From Faecalicatena contorta (GTDB taxonomy: Bacteria; Bacillota; Clostridia; Lachnospirales; Lachnospiraceae), in contig NZ_QGDS01000001.1 in NCBI RefSeq assembly GCF_003149105.1, positions 15,334 to 79,333 of the forward strand: 64,000 nucleotides of DNA, given 5' to 3'. The first letter of the stretch is position 1; the number at the start of each line of letters is the position of its first letter. Positions 8,590-16,477 of the stretch are shown one piece after another. A program made the translations under genes and the position numbers. The notes under the pieces were generated by a model that was given only the letters and a program-made list of their open reading frames with translations, was not told the DNA's origin and did no database searches.

Positions 8590-10998
8590 ATGTTAATAGA
8601 CAAAAAGCTTCTCCCAAAGGGTTTTTCCAGGGAGGAAAGAACAAACAAATTAAATCATGCAATGAGAAGTGTAAAACCGGCTATCTGTATTGAGCGTGCC
8701 CGGCTGATTACAGAAAGTTATAAACAGACAGAAGGAAGCCCCTATATTATCCGAAGAGCAGAGGGAATGAAATACCTTTTGGAGCATATGACAATTTTTA
8801 TTGACGAAGATGAACTTATTGTAGGAAATCATGGGGCTGAACCGCGCTCAGCTCCGTTGTTCCCCGAATTCGGCGGATTTAGCAAAAAAGAACTGGATAT
8901 GATGCCTACCAGAAAAGTAGATACGCTGCAAATCACCGAGAAGGATAAAGAGACGCTGTTGACGGAAATTTATCCATACTGGGAAAATAAATCTATAGGG
9001 GATTTATCCAGGTATTATATTGATGAGAGAATTATGAAGGTGTTGGATTCAGAATACCGTGTATTCAACCCTCTGAGCCGTGCCAGAAGCGGATACGGAC
9101 ATTATCTGCCTGACATTAAGAAAATTGTAAATCAAGGATTCCGCAGAGTAGAGGAACAGGCAAAGGATTTTTTGGAAAATCTGGATATTCTTGATCCTGA
9201 GTTTACGGATAAAACACATTTTTACAAAGCTGTTCTAATTGTCTGTGAAGGAGTTAAAATATTCCAGAACCGCTTTGCCAGCCTGGCAGAAGAGATGGCG
9301 GAAAAAGAACAGGATGAGCGAAGGAAAGGAGAACTTTTTCTGATTGCTTCTAACTGCCGCCGTGTTCCCTATGAACCGGCGCGCACATATTATGAAGCCC
9401 TTCAATCATATTGGTTTACAATTCTGATTGATTACTGTGGACAAAATGGTTCGGCCATTTCCGGGGGCAGGCTGGATCAATTGTTTTATCCATATTATAA
9501 GAACGACATGGAGAAAGGAACACTGGTAAAAGAGGAAGCCCGGGAAATCCTGGAGGCACTTTGGGTGAAAAGTAGTGATATCATTAAAGCAGGAACCTAT
9601 ATGAGTGCCCGAAATAATGGCGGTTTTGCTACAACCATCAATGTAGTTCTCGGCGGGGTCGATAAGTATGGAGAAAACGCAGTAAATGACTTTACCTATA
9701 TATGCCTGGATGCGGAACAGACCGTATTCAATTCCGAGCCAAATACCAGTATTCGTATTTCCGAAAAGAATCCTGATGAATTCCTTCAGCGAGTGTTAAA
9801 GATTCTGGTGGAAAATGAGGGCGGTAAACTTCCGTTTTTCAATGATGATATGATTATTAAGGGGCTTATGAGAGACGGACTTACTCTCGAGGATGCCAGG
9901 GATTATGCAATTGTAGGGTGTGTGGAACCTACAGGACAAGGCAATACCATGGGCAGAACCAACGCCTGCTATTTTAACCTGGCAAAATGCCTTGAACTTG
10001 CATTGTTTGACGGTGTCTGTCAAATGTCAGGAGAACAATTGGGACCCAAAACAGGAAGATTTGAAGCGTTCAAAACATTTGAAGAGCTAAAGAAAGCATA
10101 TGAGATACAAGTGAAGTATTTTGTTGACATGATGGTAAGCTCACTAAATTCTATTGAGCTGCTTCATGCAAGATTTGGACAGCACATCTATTGCTCCATG
10201 CTGCTGGAAGGATGTCTGGAAAAGGGGAAAGACTGTACGCAGGGAGGGGCAAAGTATGATTATGTGGGCGTCCAGGGGGTAGGTATTGCCGATGTAGGTG
10301 ATTCGCTGACGGCTATTGAGGAGGTTGTATTTGAGAAGAAAGAATTGGCTCCGTCACAGCTTTTAAATGCATTGAGAACCAATTTTGAGGGGCAGGAAAT
10401 ACTCAAGTACAGGTTAATAAACCGGGTAGCTAAATATGGAAATGATATTTTAAGAGCAGACGAAATGGCGGCCTATGTAGGGAAACAATATTGTGATAGT
10501 GTAAAAGGCCACCGTTCCGCTTTCGGGGCTATTTACCGACCGGGCTTGTTCTGCCTGTCCTCCAACACTCCGCTGGGACGCCAGGTTTGTGCACTGCCCA
10601 GCGGCAGGGAAGCCGGGACACCTTTGGGAGACGGAGGCATATCCCCTAAGCATGGAATGGATATATCCGGTCCCACCGCGGCATGCAAATCTGTGGCAAA
10701 AGTGGATCATGAAAATGCCATTAACGGGGTGAATTTCAACATGAAATTCATGCCGACTATTCTCAAGACAAAAGAAGAACGGCAGAAGCTGATTGATATG
10801 ATCCGTACCAATTTTTCTATAGGAGGTATGCATATCCAGTTTAATATCCTCACGCCTGAAAAGCTGATGGATGCGCAGCAGAATCCTGACAGGCATAGAA
10901 ATCTGGTTGTGCGTGTTGCTGGTTACAGTGCATTTTTTGTCGAGCTGGATAAAGATATACAGGACGAGATAATCAGCAGAACCATGCAATGTGTATGA
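8590..10998 (+). CDS. Glycyl radical enzyme of unassigned substrate (dehydratase/lyase type)
   Basis: Oxygen-sensitive radical enzyme of 802 aa. Gly778 in VRVAGYSAFF, 24 residues from the end, is the glycyl radical site. The active-site loop has Cys444 and Glu446 in GCVEP, the Cys-x-Glu arrangement of glycerol/propanediol dehydratase, choline TMA-lyase, hydroxyproline dehydratase and arylacetate decarboxylases. This rules out pyruvate formate-lyase, which has Cys-Cys. The loop that in dehydratases carries NGHS (glycerol dehydratase His281/Ser282) reads NGSAISGGR at 286-294, so the histidine is missing and the substrate probably differs. An activase gene follows 16 bp after the stop. No aldehyde dehydrogenase, microcompartment shell, cutD-type or proC gene is adjacent to fix the pathway. 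Common names such as PflD would be misleading. Confidence 0.88.
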   Translation: MLIDKKLLPKGFSREERTNKLNHAMRSVKPAICIERARLITESYKQTEGSPYIIRRAEGMKYLLEHMTIFIDEDELIVGNHGAEPRSAPLFPEFGGFSKKELDMMPTRKVDTLQITEKDKETLLTEIYPYWENKSIGDLSRYYIDERIMKVLDSEYRVFNPLSRARSGYGHYLPDIKKIVNQGFRRVEEQAKDFLENLDILDPEFTDKTHFYKAVLIVCEGVKIFQNRFASLAEEMAEKEQDERRKGELFLIASNCRRVPYEPARTYYEALQSYWFTILIDYCGQNGSAISGGRLDQLFYPYYKNDMEKGTLVKEEAREILEALWVKSSDIIKAGTYMSARNNGGFATTINVVLGGVDKYGENAVNDFTYICLDAEQTVFNSEPNTSIRISEKNPDEFLQRVLKILVENEGGKLPFFNDDMIIKGLMRDGLTLEDARDYAIVGCVEPTGQGNTMGRTNACYFNLAKCLELALFDGVCQMSGEQLGPKTGRFEAFKTFEELKKAYEIQVKYFVDMMVSSLNSIELLHARFGQHIYCSMLLEGCLEKGKDCTQGGAKYDYVGVQGVGIADVGDSLTAIEEVVFEKKELAPSQLLNALRTNFEGQEILKYRLINRVAKYGNDILRADEMAAYVGKQYCDSVKGHRSAFGAIYRPGLFCLSSNTPLGRQVCALPSGREAGTPLGDGGISPKHGMDISGPTAACKSVAKVDHENAINGVNFNMKFMPTILKTKEERQKLIDMIRTNFSIGGMHIQFNILTPEKLMDAQQNPDRHRNLVVRVAGYSAFFVELDKDIQDEIISRTMQCV

Positions 10999-11014
10999 CA
11001 GAGAGGGGAGAATA

Positions 11015-11926
11015 ATGGAAAAACAAGGAAACGTATTTGATATACAGAGATACAGCATCCATGACGGACCGGGAATAAGAACAGTTGTCTTTTTAAAAGG
11101 CTGCCCCCTGCGCTGCAAATGGTGCTCTAATCCGGAATCATGGCAGGAGTATCCACAGCTCTTTTATGCGGCTTCAAGATGCATAGGCTGTATGTCCTGT
11201 GTTGAGAACTGCCCCAATGGGGAAGTGACGGCAGAGGACGGCCTGAAGATTCACTGGGAAAAATGCCGGCATGAAAATCTGCAATGGACAGACGTCTGTC
11301 CAACGAAAGCATTGTCAGTAAAAGGAAAACCGATGACTACTGAGGAAGTATTCTCTGAAATAATGAAGGATGCTGCATTTTACAGACGAAGCAATGGAGG
11401 TGTCACTCTTTCGGGAGGAGAGCCTCTTTTACAGGCTGATTTTGCAGAAGGGCTTTTAAAAATGTGCAAAGAGGAGGGAATACACACCGCTGTTGAGACC
11501 ACCGGGTTTGTTTCCAGGGGAAATCTGGAAAAGGTACTTCCTTATACGAATCTATTTTTATATGATTTAAAATCTGCTGACAGCCGGGTGCATAAAGAGT
11601 GGACGGGAGTAGATAACCACAAAATTATGGAAAATTTGCAATGGCTGGCAGGACAGGGTACAGACATCTTTGTCAGAACGCCTATGATTCCCGGAGTAAA
11701 TGACAAAGAGCAGGATATTTTGGATATAATTGAAATATTGCAGAGAAATAAAATATGTAATTATGACATTCTTCCCTTTCACCAGTATGGAAGTGCGAAA
11801 TACACTTCCTGTGGGATTGAATATACAATGCAGGACGTGAAAGCCCATGAAGAGGAGTATGTAGAAAAAATCCGAAATATGATACGCAGTTATCAACTGT
11901 CTACGGATATGGAAAACAGGGCATAA
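11015..11926 (+). CDS. Glycyl radical enzyme activase (radical SAM)
   Basis: Generates the glycyl radical on the preceding enzyme using SAM and a [4Fe-4S] cluster. The radical SAM motif is Cys30-x3-Cys34-x2-Cys37 in GCPLRCKWC, with SGGEPL further on. An inserted ferredoxin-like region has one complete CxxCxxCxxxCP set (Cys56, 59, 62, 66), but the second set is reduced to Cys84 and Cys95 only, unlike activases with two full clusters. I chose the ATG at 11015 (303 aa) because GAGAGGGGAG sits just upstream. An in-frame GTG at 10991 would overlap the glycyl radical enzyme end and has no ribosome site. Confidence 0.9.
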   Translation: MEKQGNVFDIQRYSIHDGPGIRTVVFLKGCPLRCKWCSNPESWQEYPQLFYAASRCIGCMSCVENCPNGEVTAEDGLKIHWEKCRHENLQWTDVCPTKALSVKGKPMTTEEVFSEIMKDAAFYRRSNGGVTLSGGEPLLQADFAEGLLKMCKEEGIHTAVETTGFVSRGNLEKVLPYTNLFLYDLKSADSRVHKEWTGVDNHKIMENLQWLAGQGTDIFVRTPMIPGVNDKEQDILDIIEILQRNKICNYDILPFHQYGSAKYTSCGIEYTMQDVKAHEEEYVEKIRNMIRSYQLSTDMENRA

Positions 11927-11934
11927 ATATAAAA

Positions 11935-11993
11935 AAGGCATCCTTCTTATATCGTAATCTCAAATAATATTTCGAATATAAGAGGGGTGCCTT
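11935..11993. terminator. Bidirectional terminator between activase and GntR genes
   Basis: AAGGCATCCTTCTTATAT (11935-11952) pairs with the segment ending at 11993 at 16 of 18 positions. It has A-rich 5' and T-rich 3' flanks and lies between convergent genes. Confidence 0.75.
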
Positions 11994-12027
11994 GTATTTT
12001 TCTCATGTCTGTTTAGTTATCAAAGAC

Positions 12028-12840
12028 TCAGGATAATGTAACCTGCCGCCTGATATCAATGGGACTTTTGCTGGAAGGTATATTCTTATATAATTCCAGT
12101 TGGAATACACACTTGTCGGCTCTGGTAATGGAGGTGGTAAACTCAAAAATGAATCCTGAATCTAGATATGAAATTCGCTGGATTTTATAGCCGGGTACTT
12201 TGGAGGTACATTTTAGAAGCTCTGCTTCATCTTTATTAATAATAATCGCTTCAATTGTTTCTGTGGCCCGATAAAGATTAAGGGCATAGCGCTCACTTAG
12301 TACATTATATAAAGATACAGAGGAAAAATCGAAATATTCAATCTGCTTACACAGATAATAAGGAATAAAGGTCTTCTCAAACAATATAGGCTCATTATCG
12401 GCACAGCGTAACCGGTAAAGTTTGAAAACCTTGGTCTGTGTGGGAGGGAGCATGAGCTGTTCACGTAAAAACTGGTCCGCATCTATTATTTCACTTTTGA
12501 TAACAATGGAGGTGGGAACAGCTCCCAGTTCCCGCATATTTTCTGTAAAATTATATAAATAGTTAATGTTTCGTTTCATCTTGGAGTCAGCGATAAAGGA
12601 GCCTCGTCCCCTGTAGCGTACCAGCAGGCCCTCATCCACCAGGCGGTCCATACACTGGCGGACCGTAGTGCGGCTGATATTTAAGATATTGCATAGATTG
12701 GCTTCTGTAATCATCTGATCCCCAGGCTTAAGGACTCCGGCTTGAATTTGTATCTTAATATAAGAGGCTAGCTGCTCATATAAGGGGGAATCGCTGTCTG
12801 ACGAAAAGTGAAAAGTTTCTTTAAAATAATTGATATCCAA
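12028..12840 (-). CDS. GntR family regulator, HutC/UTRA subfamily
   Basis: Transcription factor of 270 aa. A winged helix-turn-helix spans about residues 18-85 (PLYEQLASYIK, ISRTTVRQCMDRLVDEGLL, YRGRGSFIA), followed by a UTRA effector domain at about 95-240 that in this family binds small carbohydrates or metabolites. The start is a TTG at 12840, with GGAAAGGAAG 7 bases upstream; no better ATG exists. It is convergent to the glycyl radical operon and divergent from the DeoR locus, so it could regulate either. The effector is unknown. Confidence 0.88.
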   Translation of the reverse strand: MDINYFKETFHFSSDSDSPLYEQLASYIKIQIQAGVLKPGDQMITEANLCNILNISRTTVRQCMDRLVDEGLLVRYRGRGSFIADSKMKRNINYLYNFTENMRELGAVPTSIVIKSEIIDADQFLREQLMLPPTQTKVFKLYRLRCADNEPILFEKTFIPYYLCKQIEYFDFSSVSLYNVLSERYALNLYRATETIEAIIINKDEAELLKCTSKVPGYKIQRISYLDSGFIFEFTTSITRADKCVFQLELYKNIPSSKSPIDIRRQVTLS

Positions 12841-13111
12841 TTGTATGCTTCCTTTCCGAAAAATAAAAATTTCCGCACAGAATAAAATGAATGAAACATA
12901 GTAAAATGGCGGATACAGATGTTTTATTTGTTTCGATAATATGATAAATTATATCACATTCAATTAACATTTACCAGATGGTGGAAAAGAAGAAATAACT
13001 GGATAATAAAATTTAAATATGATATAATACATATGTATCATACAAATAATATAAATATATTATCATATATATTTACAAAAGGCAATACGGCTATGAAAAA
13101 GGAAGAGGCTT
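12841..13111. promoter_or_regulatory. Divergent regulatory region between gntR-type and deoR-type genes
   Basis: AT-rich 271-bp spacer without a gene. For the DeoR gene a -10 TATAAT lies at 13023-13028 with only a weak -35. Directly after it is ATGTATCATACAAA (13033-13046), whose core ATGTATCATACA recurs at the rbsC promoter (15417-15428). This suggests DeoR autoregulation. An imperfect palindrome TGATAAATTATATCA lies near 12941-12956. Confidence 0.55.
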
Positions 13112-13882
13112 ATGCAGGAACGCAGAAAGGTAATCTTAAAAGAGCTTGAACAAAACGGCTATGTCAGAGTCAGCACATTGAGTCAATTGCTTCAATGCAC
13201 GGAAATGACAATCAGGAGAGACTTAAGCGAAATTGCAGAAGAGGGCCTTTTGAAAAGAACACATGGGGGAGCTGTTAAAATAGGAAATAATTTTGTGACT
13301 GATAATGTAAAGGATTTACTATACAGCAATCTGCACCGTAAAATATACATTTCTAAAATAGCTTACAATATGATAGATGATCAGGATACCATATTTCTTG
13401 ATGATGCTACAACCTGCCTGTATCTGGCAGGAGAGATTAAGAAAAATGTAACAAAGTCCGTTAATGTTATTACGAACAGCATACTACTGGCATCTGAGCT
13501 GATGCAGACTGCACACGTCACTCTGAAAATGATTGGAGGAGATGCTGCCGCCAACTTGTCTGCAACTGTGGGACCAGAAGCCTTGGAACAGATAAGGAAG
13601 TACCGGGCAGATAAAGCCTTCATTGGGGTAAATGGAATTGATTTTCAGAAAGGAATTACTGGAATTGGGTATCCGCAAATGGAAATTAAACAGGCAATGC
13701 TCGGTCATGCCGAAAAAATCTATATACTTGCAGACAGCAGCAAATTTGGGTATACATATCTTTCCCATATATGCCAGTTGGATGAAGTAACGGCAATTTT
13801 GACAGACAGTGATTTAAGAGCTGCATATAAGGCTGAAATTCAGAAATACCAGTACCCGGTAATTTGGAAAATAGAAGAATAG
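13112..13882 (+). CDS. DeoR family sugar-phosphate-responsive repressor
   Basis: Regulator of 256 aa, likely controlling the sugar locus that follows. The N-terminal DeoR helix-turn-helix (about residues 1-57) contains EMTIRRDLSEIAEEGLL and the hallmark KRTHGGA. The C-terminal DeoRC domain (about 75-230) has the sugar-phosphate isomerase-like fold with DDATTC, ITNS and GGDAA segments that bind phosphorylated effectors. It is 12 bp from the acetyltransferase gene and in the same direction. A shared 12-bp motif upstream of itself and of rbsC supports autoregulation and control of the transporter operon. Confidence 0.9.
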   Translation: MQERRKVILKELEQNGYVRVSTLSQLLQCTEMTIRRDLSEIAEEGLLKRTHGGAVKIGNNFVTDNVKDLLYSNLHRKIYISKIAYNMIDDQDTIFLDDATTCLYLAGEIKKNVTKSVNVITNSILLASELMQTAHVTLKMIGGDAAANLSATVGPEALEQIRKYRADKAFIGVNGIDFQKGITGIGYPQMEIKQAMLGHAEKIYILADSSKFGYTYLSHICQLDEVTAILTDSDLRAAYKAEIQKYQYPVIWKIEE

Positions 13883-13894
13883 AAGGGAGCAAAT

Positions 13895-14509
13895 ATGAGT
13901 AAAGAACACATAAGTGAAAAGGAAAAGTGTCAATTGGGACTTTTATACGATGCCAATTATGACAAAGATCTAATAGAAGAGAGAAACAGATGTAAGGACC
14001 TCTGTCATCTTTTTAATTCCTGTCTGCCGTCTGAGCACGAAAAACGTGGAGATATTATGAGGCGCATACTGGGAAAGACAGGTAAGGAATTTTTGATTGA
14101 ACAGTCTTTTTGGTGTGATTATGGATATAATATTGCGATTGGTGAAAATTTTTATGCGAATCACGGATGTGTTATACTGGATGCCGCTAATGTTACATTT
14201 GGGGACAATGTTTTTATAGCGCCTAATTGTGGATTTTACACAGCAGGCCATCCTGTCAGCCCCGATTTGAGAAACCGGGGGCTGGAATATGCAAGATCTA
14301 TAACGGTGGGAGATAATGTCTGGTTTGGAGGAAATGTCTCTGTGATGCCGGGAGTTGTAATCGGAGACAATACCATTATAGGTTCAGGAAGTGTGGTAAC
14401 AAAAAACATTCCCTCTGGTGTGATTGCCGCAGGAAATCCATGCAGAGTATTGCGGAATATAACGTCGGAAGAGATGGGAAAAGAGCGAAAAAGCGTGGAA
14501 GAAATGTAA
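13895..14509 (+). CDS. Sugar O-acetyltransferase (Maa/LacA type hexapeptide)
   Basis: Predicted transfer of acetyl from acetyl-CoA to a sugar hydroxyl, 204 aa. An N-terminal mac domain (EKCQLGLLYDANYDKDLIEER) precedes a left-handed beta-helix of hexapeptide repeats. His119 in YTAGHP is the expected catalytic base, and GGNVSVMPGVVIGDNTIIGSGSVV plus AAGNPCRV mark the CoA-binding C-terminal coil. The ribosome site GAAGGGAGC precedes the ATG. It is co-directional with deoR (12 bp apart). In a sugar-uptake locus its likely role is detoxifying non-metabolised analogues, which is inference. Confidence 0.9.
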   Translation: MSKEHISEKEKCQLGLLYDANYDKDLIEERNRCKDLCHLFNSCLPSEHEKRGDIMRRILGKTGKEFLIEQSFWCDYGYNIAIGENFYANHGCVILDAANVTFGDNVFIAPNCGFYTAGHPVSPDLRNRGLEYARSITVGDNVWFGGNVSVMPGVVIGDNTIIGSGSVVTKNIPSGVIAAGNPCRVLRNITSEEMGKERKSVEEM

Positions 14510-14583
14510 AAATGAAGGGGAAATATAAGGGCGGAAGATTCTCTGTATAAAGAATCATGGACAGGTATGAAAGGAGCAAATTT

Positions 14584-15195
14584 ATGAAAGTACAATACGA
14601 GAATATCCCATGGGAAGCCGGAAAATGGACAAATGAACCAGCTTCTGTAAAAAACGAAGATGGAGGCCTGATTGTAACGGCAGTCCATGAAAGTGATTAC
14701 TGGGAAAAAACATTGTATCACTTTTGCCATAGAAACGGACATGCTCTGTTGGCAGACATGAAACGAACGGAGGCTATGGAGGTTACATTTCGTCTGGAAG
14801 ATTTTAAGGAGCTATATGACCAGGCCGGAATGATGCTGTGGTATGATGAAAACCACTGGATAAAAATCAGTATAGAAGTAATTGACAAAGAACCAAACAT
14901 CTCAATTGTAGTAACGGATGAATACTCCGATTGTTCCAATTTTCCGGTTCCATCCTGGAAAGGGAAAAGTGTGACATTCCGCGTGTCGCCTTTTGAGGAT
15001 GCTGTTTTAATCAGAGTACGAACCGAAGACAGCCGCTGGATGACAGTGCGTCTGGCAAGATTTCCCTATGAGGAAGGGATGCAGGCAGGACCAATGATTT
15101 GTGCTCCTGTCAGGGAAGAACTGCAGGTAACATTTACCAGATGGATAAAAACCGCAACGGACGTGGCACAACATGAAGATCCCCCCATAGTTTAA
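14584..15195 (+). CDS. DUF1349 protein, concanavalin-like fold
   Basis: A 203-aa protein of the DUF1349 family (lectin/concanavalin-like beta sandwich). The pattern FRLEDFKELYDQAGMMLWYDENHWIKISIEV is seen in pieces: acidic strands, DQAGMML and HWIKISIE are typical of the family. No signal peptide is present, so it is cytoplasmic. I chose the ATG at 14584 because AAAGGAGC sits 8 bases before it; an upstream ATG at 14557 lacks a ribosome site. A strong terminator follows, so it closes the deoR-acetyltransferase unit. Its biochemical role is unknown; glycan binding is only suggested by the fold. Confidence 0.8.
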   Translation: MKVQYENIPWEAGKWTNEPASVKNEDGGLIVTAVHESDYWEKTLYHFCHRNGHALLADMKRTEAMEVTFRLEDFKELYDQAGMMLWYDENHWIKISIEVIDKEPNISIVVTDEYSDCSNFPVPSWKGKSVTFRVSPFEDAVLIRVRTEDSRWMTVRLARFPYEEGMQAGPMICAPVREELQVTFTRWIKTATDVAQHEDPPIV

Positions 15196-15228
15196 AGGGA
15201 TTTAAGAAATGATTATTAAAATAACATG

Positions 15229-15266
15229 GAGCAAGGTATATCAATACGATGTACCTTGCTCTTTTT
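15229..15266 (+). terminator. Terminator after the DUF1349 gene
   Basis: GAGCAAGGTA (15229-15238) pairs with TACCTTGCTC (15252-15261), followed by TTTTT. It separates the regulator unit from the transporter unit. Confidence 0.85.
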
Positions 15267-15385
15267 GATTGCATTGATATCAATTAAATAGGTTTACCTT
15301 GTGATGTTGAATTGTGATTATTATAGAAAACACACACTTGTTTTTGTGCAATATGTAAGTATTTTGTAATTGTTTTATAAGAGTA

Positions 15386-15431
15386 TTGACAATACTTAAT
15401 GAACAATATATATTAAATGTATCATACATTT
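15386..15431 (+). promoter_or_regulatory. rbsC promoter with palindromic operator
   Basis: TTGACA (15386-15391), a 17-bp spacer and TATATT (15409-15414) form a strong sigma-A promoter. Directly at the expected start site lies the palindrome AAATGTATCATACATTT (15415-15431). Its core ATGTATCATACA also lies just after the deoR -10, so a DeoR repressor site is likely. Confidence 0.75.
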
Positions 15432-15455
15432 GAAACAAATGAAAAGGAGGTTAGT

Positions 15456-16427
15456 ATGGGGAAGAATAAAGTAATGAAAGTAAATGAGAACAGTGTACTT
15501 ATTAAAAACCTGAAAACGATGGGAATTTTATGGGCTTTAATTTTGGTTTGTATTATCGCCGCTATTATTTCTCCTAATTTCTTGAGACCGGCGAATGTGG
15601 TCAATGTCGTCCGCTCTGTTTCCTTGAATGGGATTATTGCAATGGGAATGACTTTTGTTGTTCTGACTGGAGGCGTTGACCTGTCAGTCGGATCGATTGT
15701 AGGAGTGGTGGCAGTCTCTGCGGCAATGATGATGCAAATGGGAATTCATCCTGTAATCACGGTAGTGGCCAGCTTATTGATTGGATCCTTTCTGGGATTA
15801 ATTAATGGGATTGGTGTTACAAGAGGAAAACTGGCACCGTTTATTATGACTTTAGGTACAATGACAGCGCTCCGCGGTGTTGCCAGATACATAGCCAACG
15901 GTTCCCCACAGAATTGGAATGATTCAGGAATAGATTTTTCGTTTCTTGGACAGGGAAGCATCCTAGGAGTTCCGGTACCGGTATACATCTTTTTGGCTGT
16001 ATTTTTGATCGCATTTTATGTGCTGAAATATACAGAATGCGGAAGAAGTGTATATGCGTTGGGAGACAGCCGGGAAGCCGCAAGATTGTGTGGAATCCAT
16101 ACGAAAAGGGTTGAGACAATGTGCTTTGTCATCACAGGCTTTTTATCTGCATTATCCGCGATTATTTTTATTTCCAGACTTGGAATCGGACAGCCGGAGG
16201 CAGGTGAAGGATATGAGCTGGATGCTTTGGCCATGGTATATATCGGAGGAGCAAGTACTGCCGGAGGAAGCGGAAGCGTAGTAGGCACACTGGTTGGTGC
16301 ATGTCTGATATCCGTTATTAGTAATATTCTCAACCTGATGGGAATTTCTCCGTTTATTCAGAAAGTAATTCAGGGTGTAATTATTATTCTGGCAGTTCTT
16401 CTGGAACGCAGAACAAAGAAAAACTAA
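15456..16427 (+). CDS. rbsC: Ribose-type sugar ABC transporter, permease
   Basis: Membrane subunit of a carbohydrate uptake ABC importer (CUT2 family), 323 aa from the ATG at 15456, which follows AAAAGGAGG; an upstream ATG at 15417 sits in the operator. Eight or more hydrophobic segments are visible. The family hallmarks are GMTFVVLTGGVDLSVGS, FIMTLGTMTALRG, EAARLCGI and the late AMVYIGGASTAGGSGSVVGT. Transcribed from its own promoter with a 35-base leader. The gene order permease, binding protein, ATPase is unusual, since most rbs/mgl operons begin with the ATPase or binding protein. The sugar is not known, so the symbol indicates family only. Confidence 0.9.
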   Translation: MGKNKVMKVNENSVLIKNLKTMGILWALILVCIIAAIISPNFLRPANVVNVVRSVSLNGIIAMGMTFVVLTGGVDLSVGSIVGVVAVSAAMMMQMGIHPVITVVASLLIGSFLGLINGIGVTRGKLAPFIMTLGTMTALRGVARYIANGSPQNWNDSGIDFSFLGQGSILGVPVPVYIFLAVFLIAFYVLKYTECGRSVYALGDSREAARLCGIHTKRVETMCFVITGFLSALSAIIFISRLGIGQPEAGEGYELDALAMVYIGGASTAGGSGSVVGTLVGACLISVISNILNLMGISPFIQKVIQGVIIILAVLLERRTKKN

Positions 16428-16477
16428 CAGCACGAGAGGTGCTTTAGTAAATATGAATTTCATAAGGAGGAAAAAGA

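Noticed and set aside
8590-10998. Pyruvate formate-lyase assignment for the glycyl radical enzyme
   Set aside because: The active-site loop has GCVEP rather than the Cys-Cys pair of PFL, and the activase has extra ferredoxin cysteines.
10450-11118. Minus-strand open frame of 222 codons across the glycyl radical enzyme end
   Set aside because: Antisense to two well-supported genes; no ribosome site or recognisable domain.
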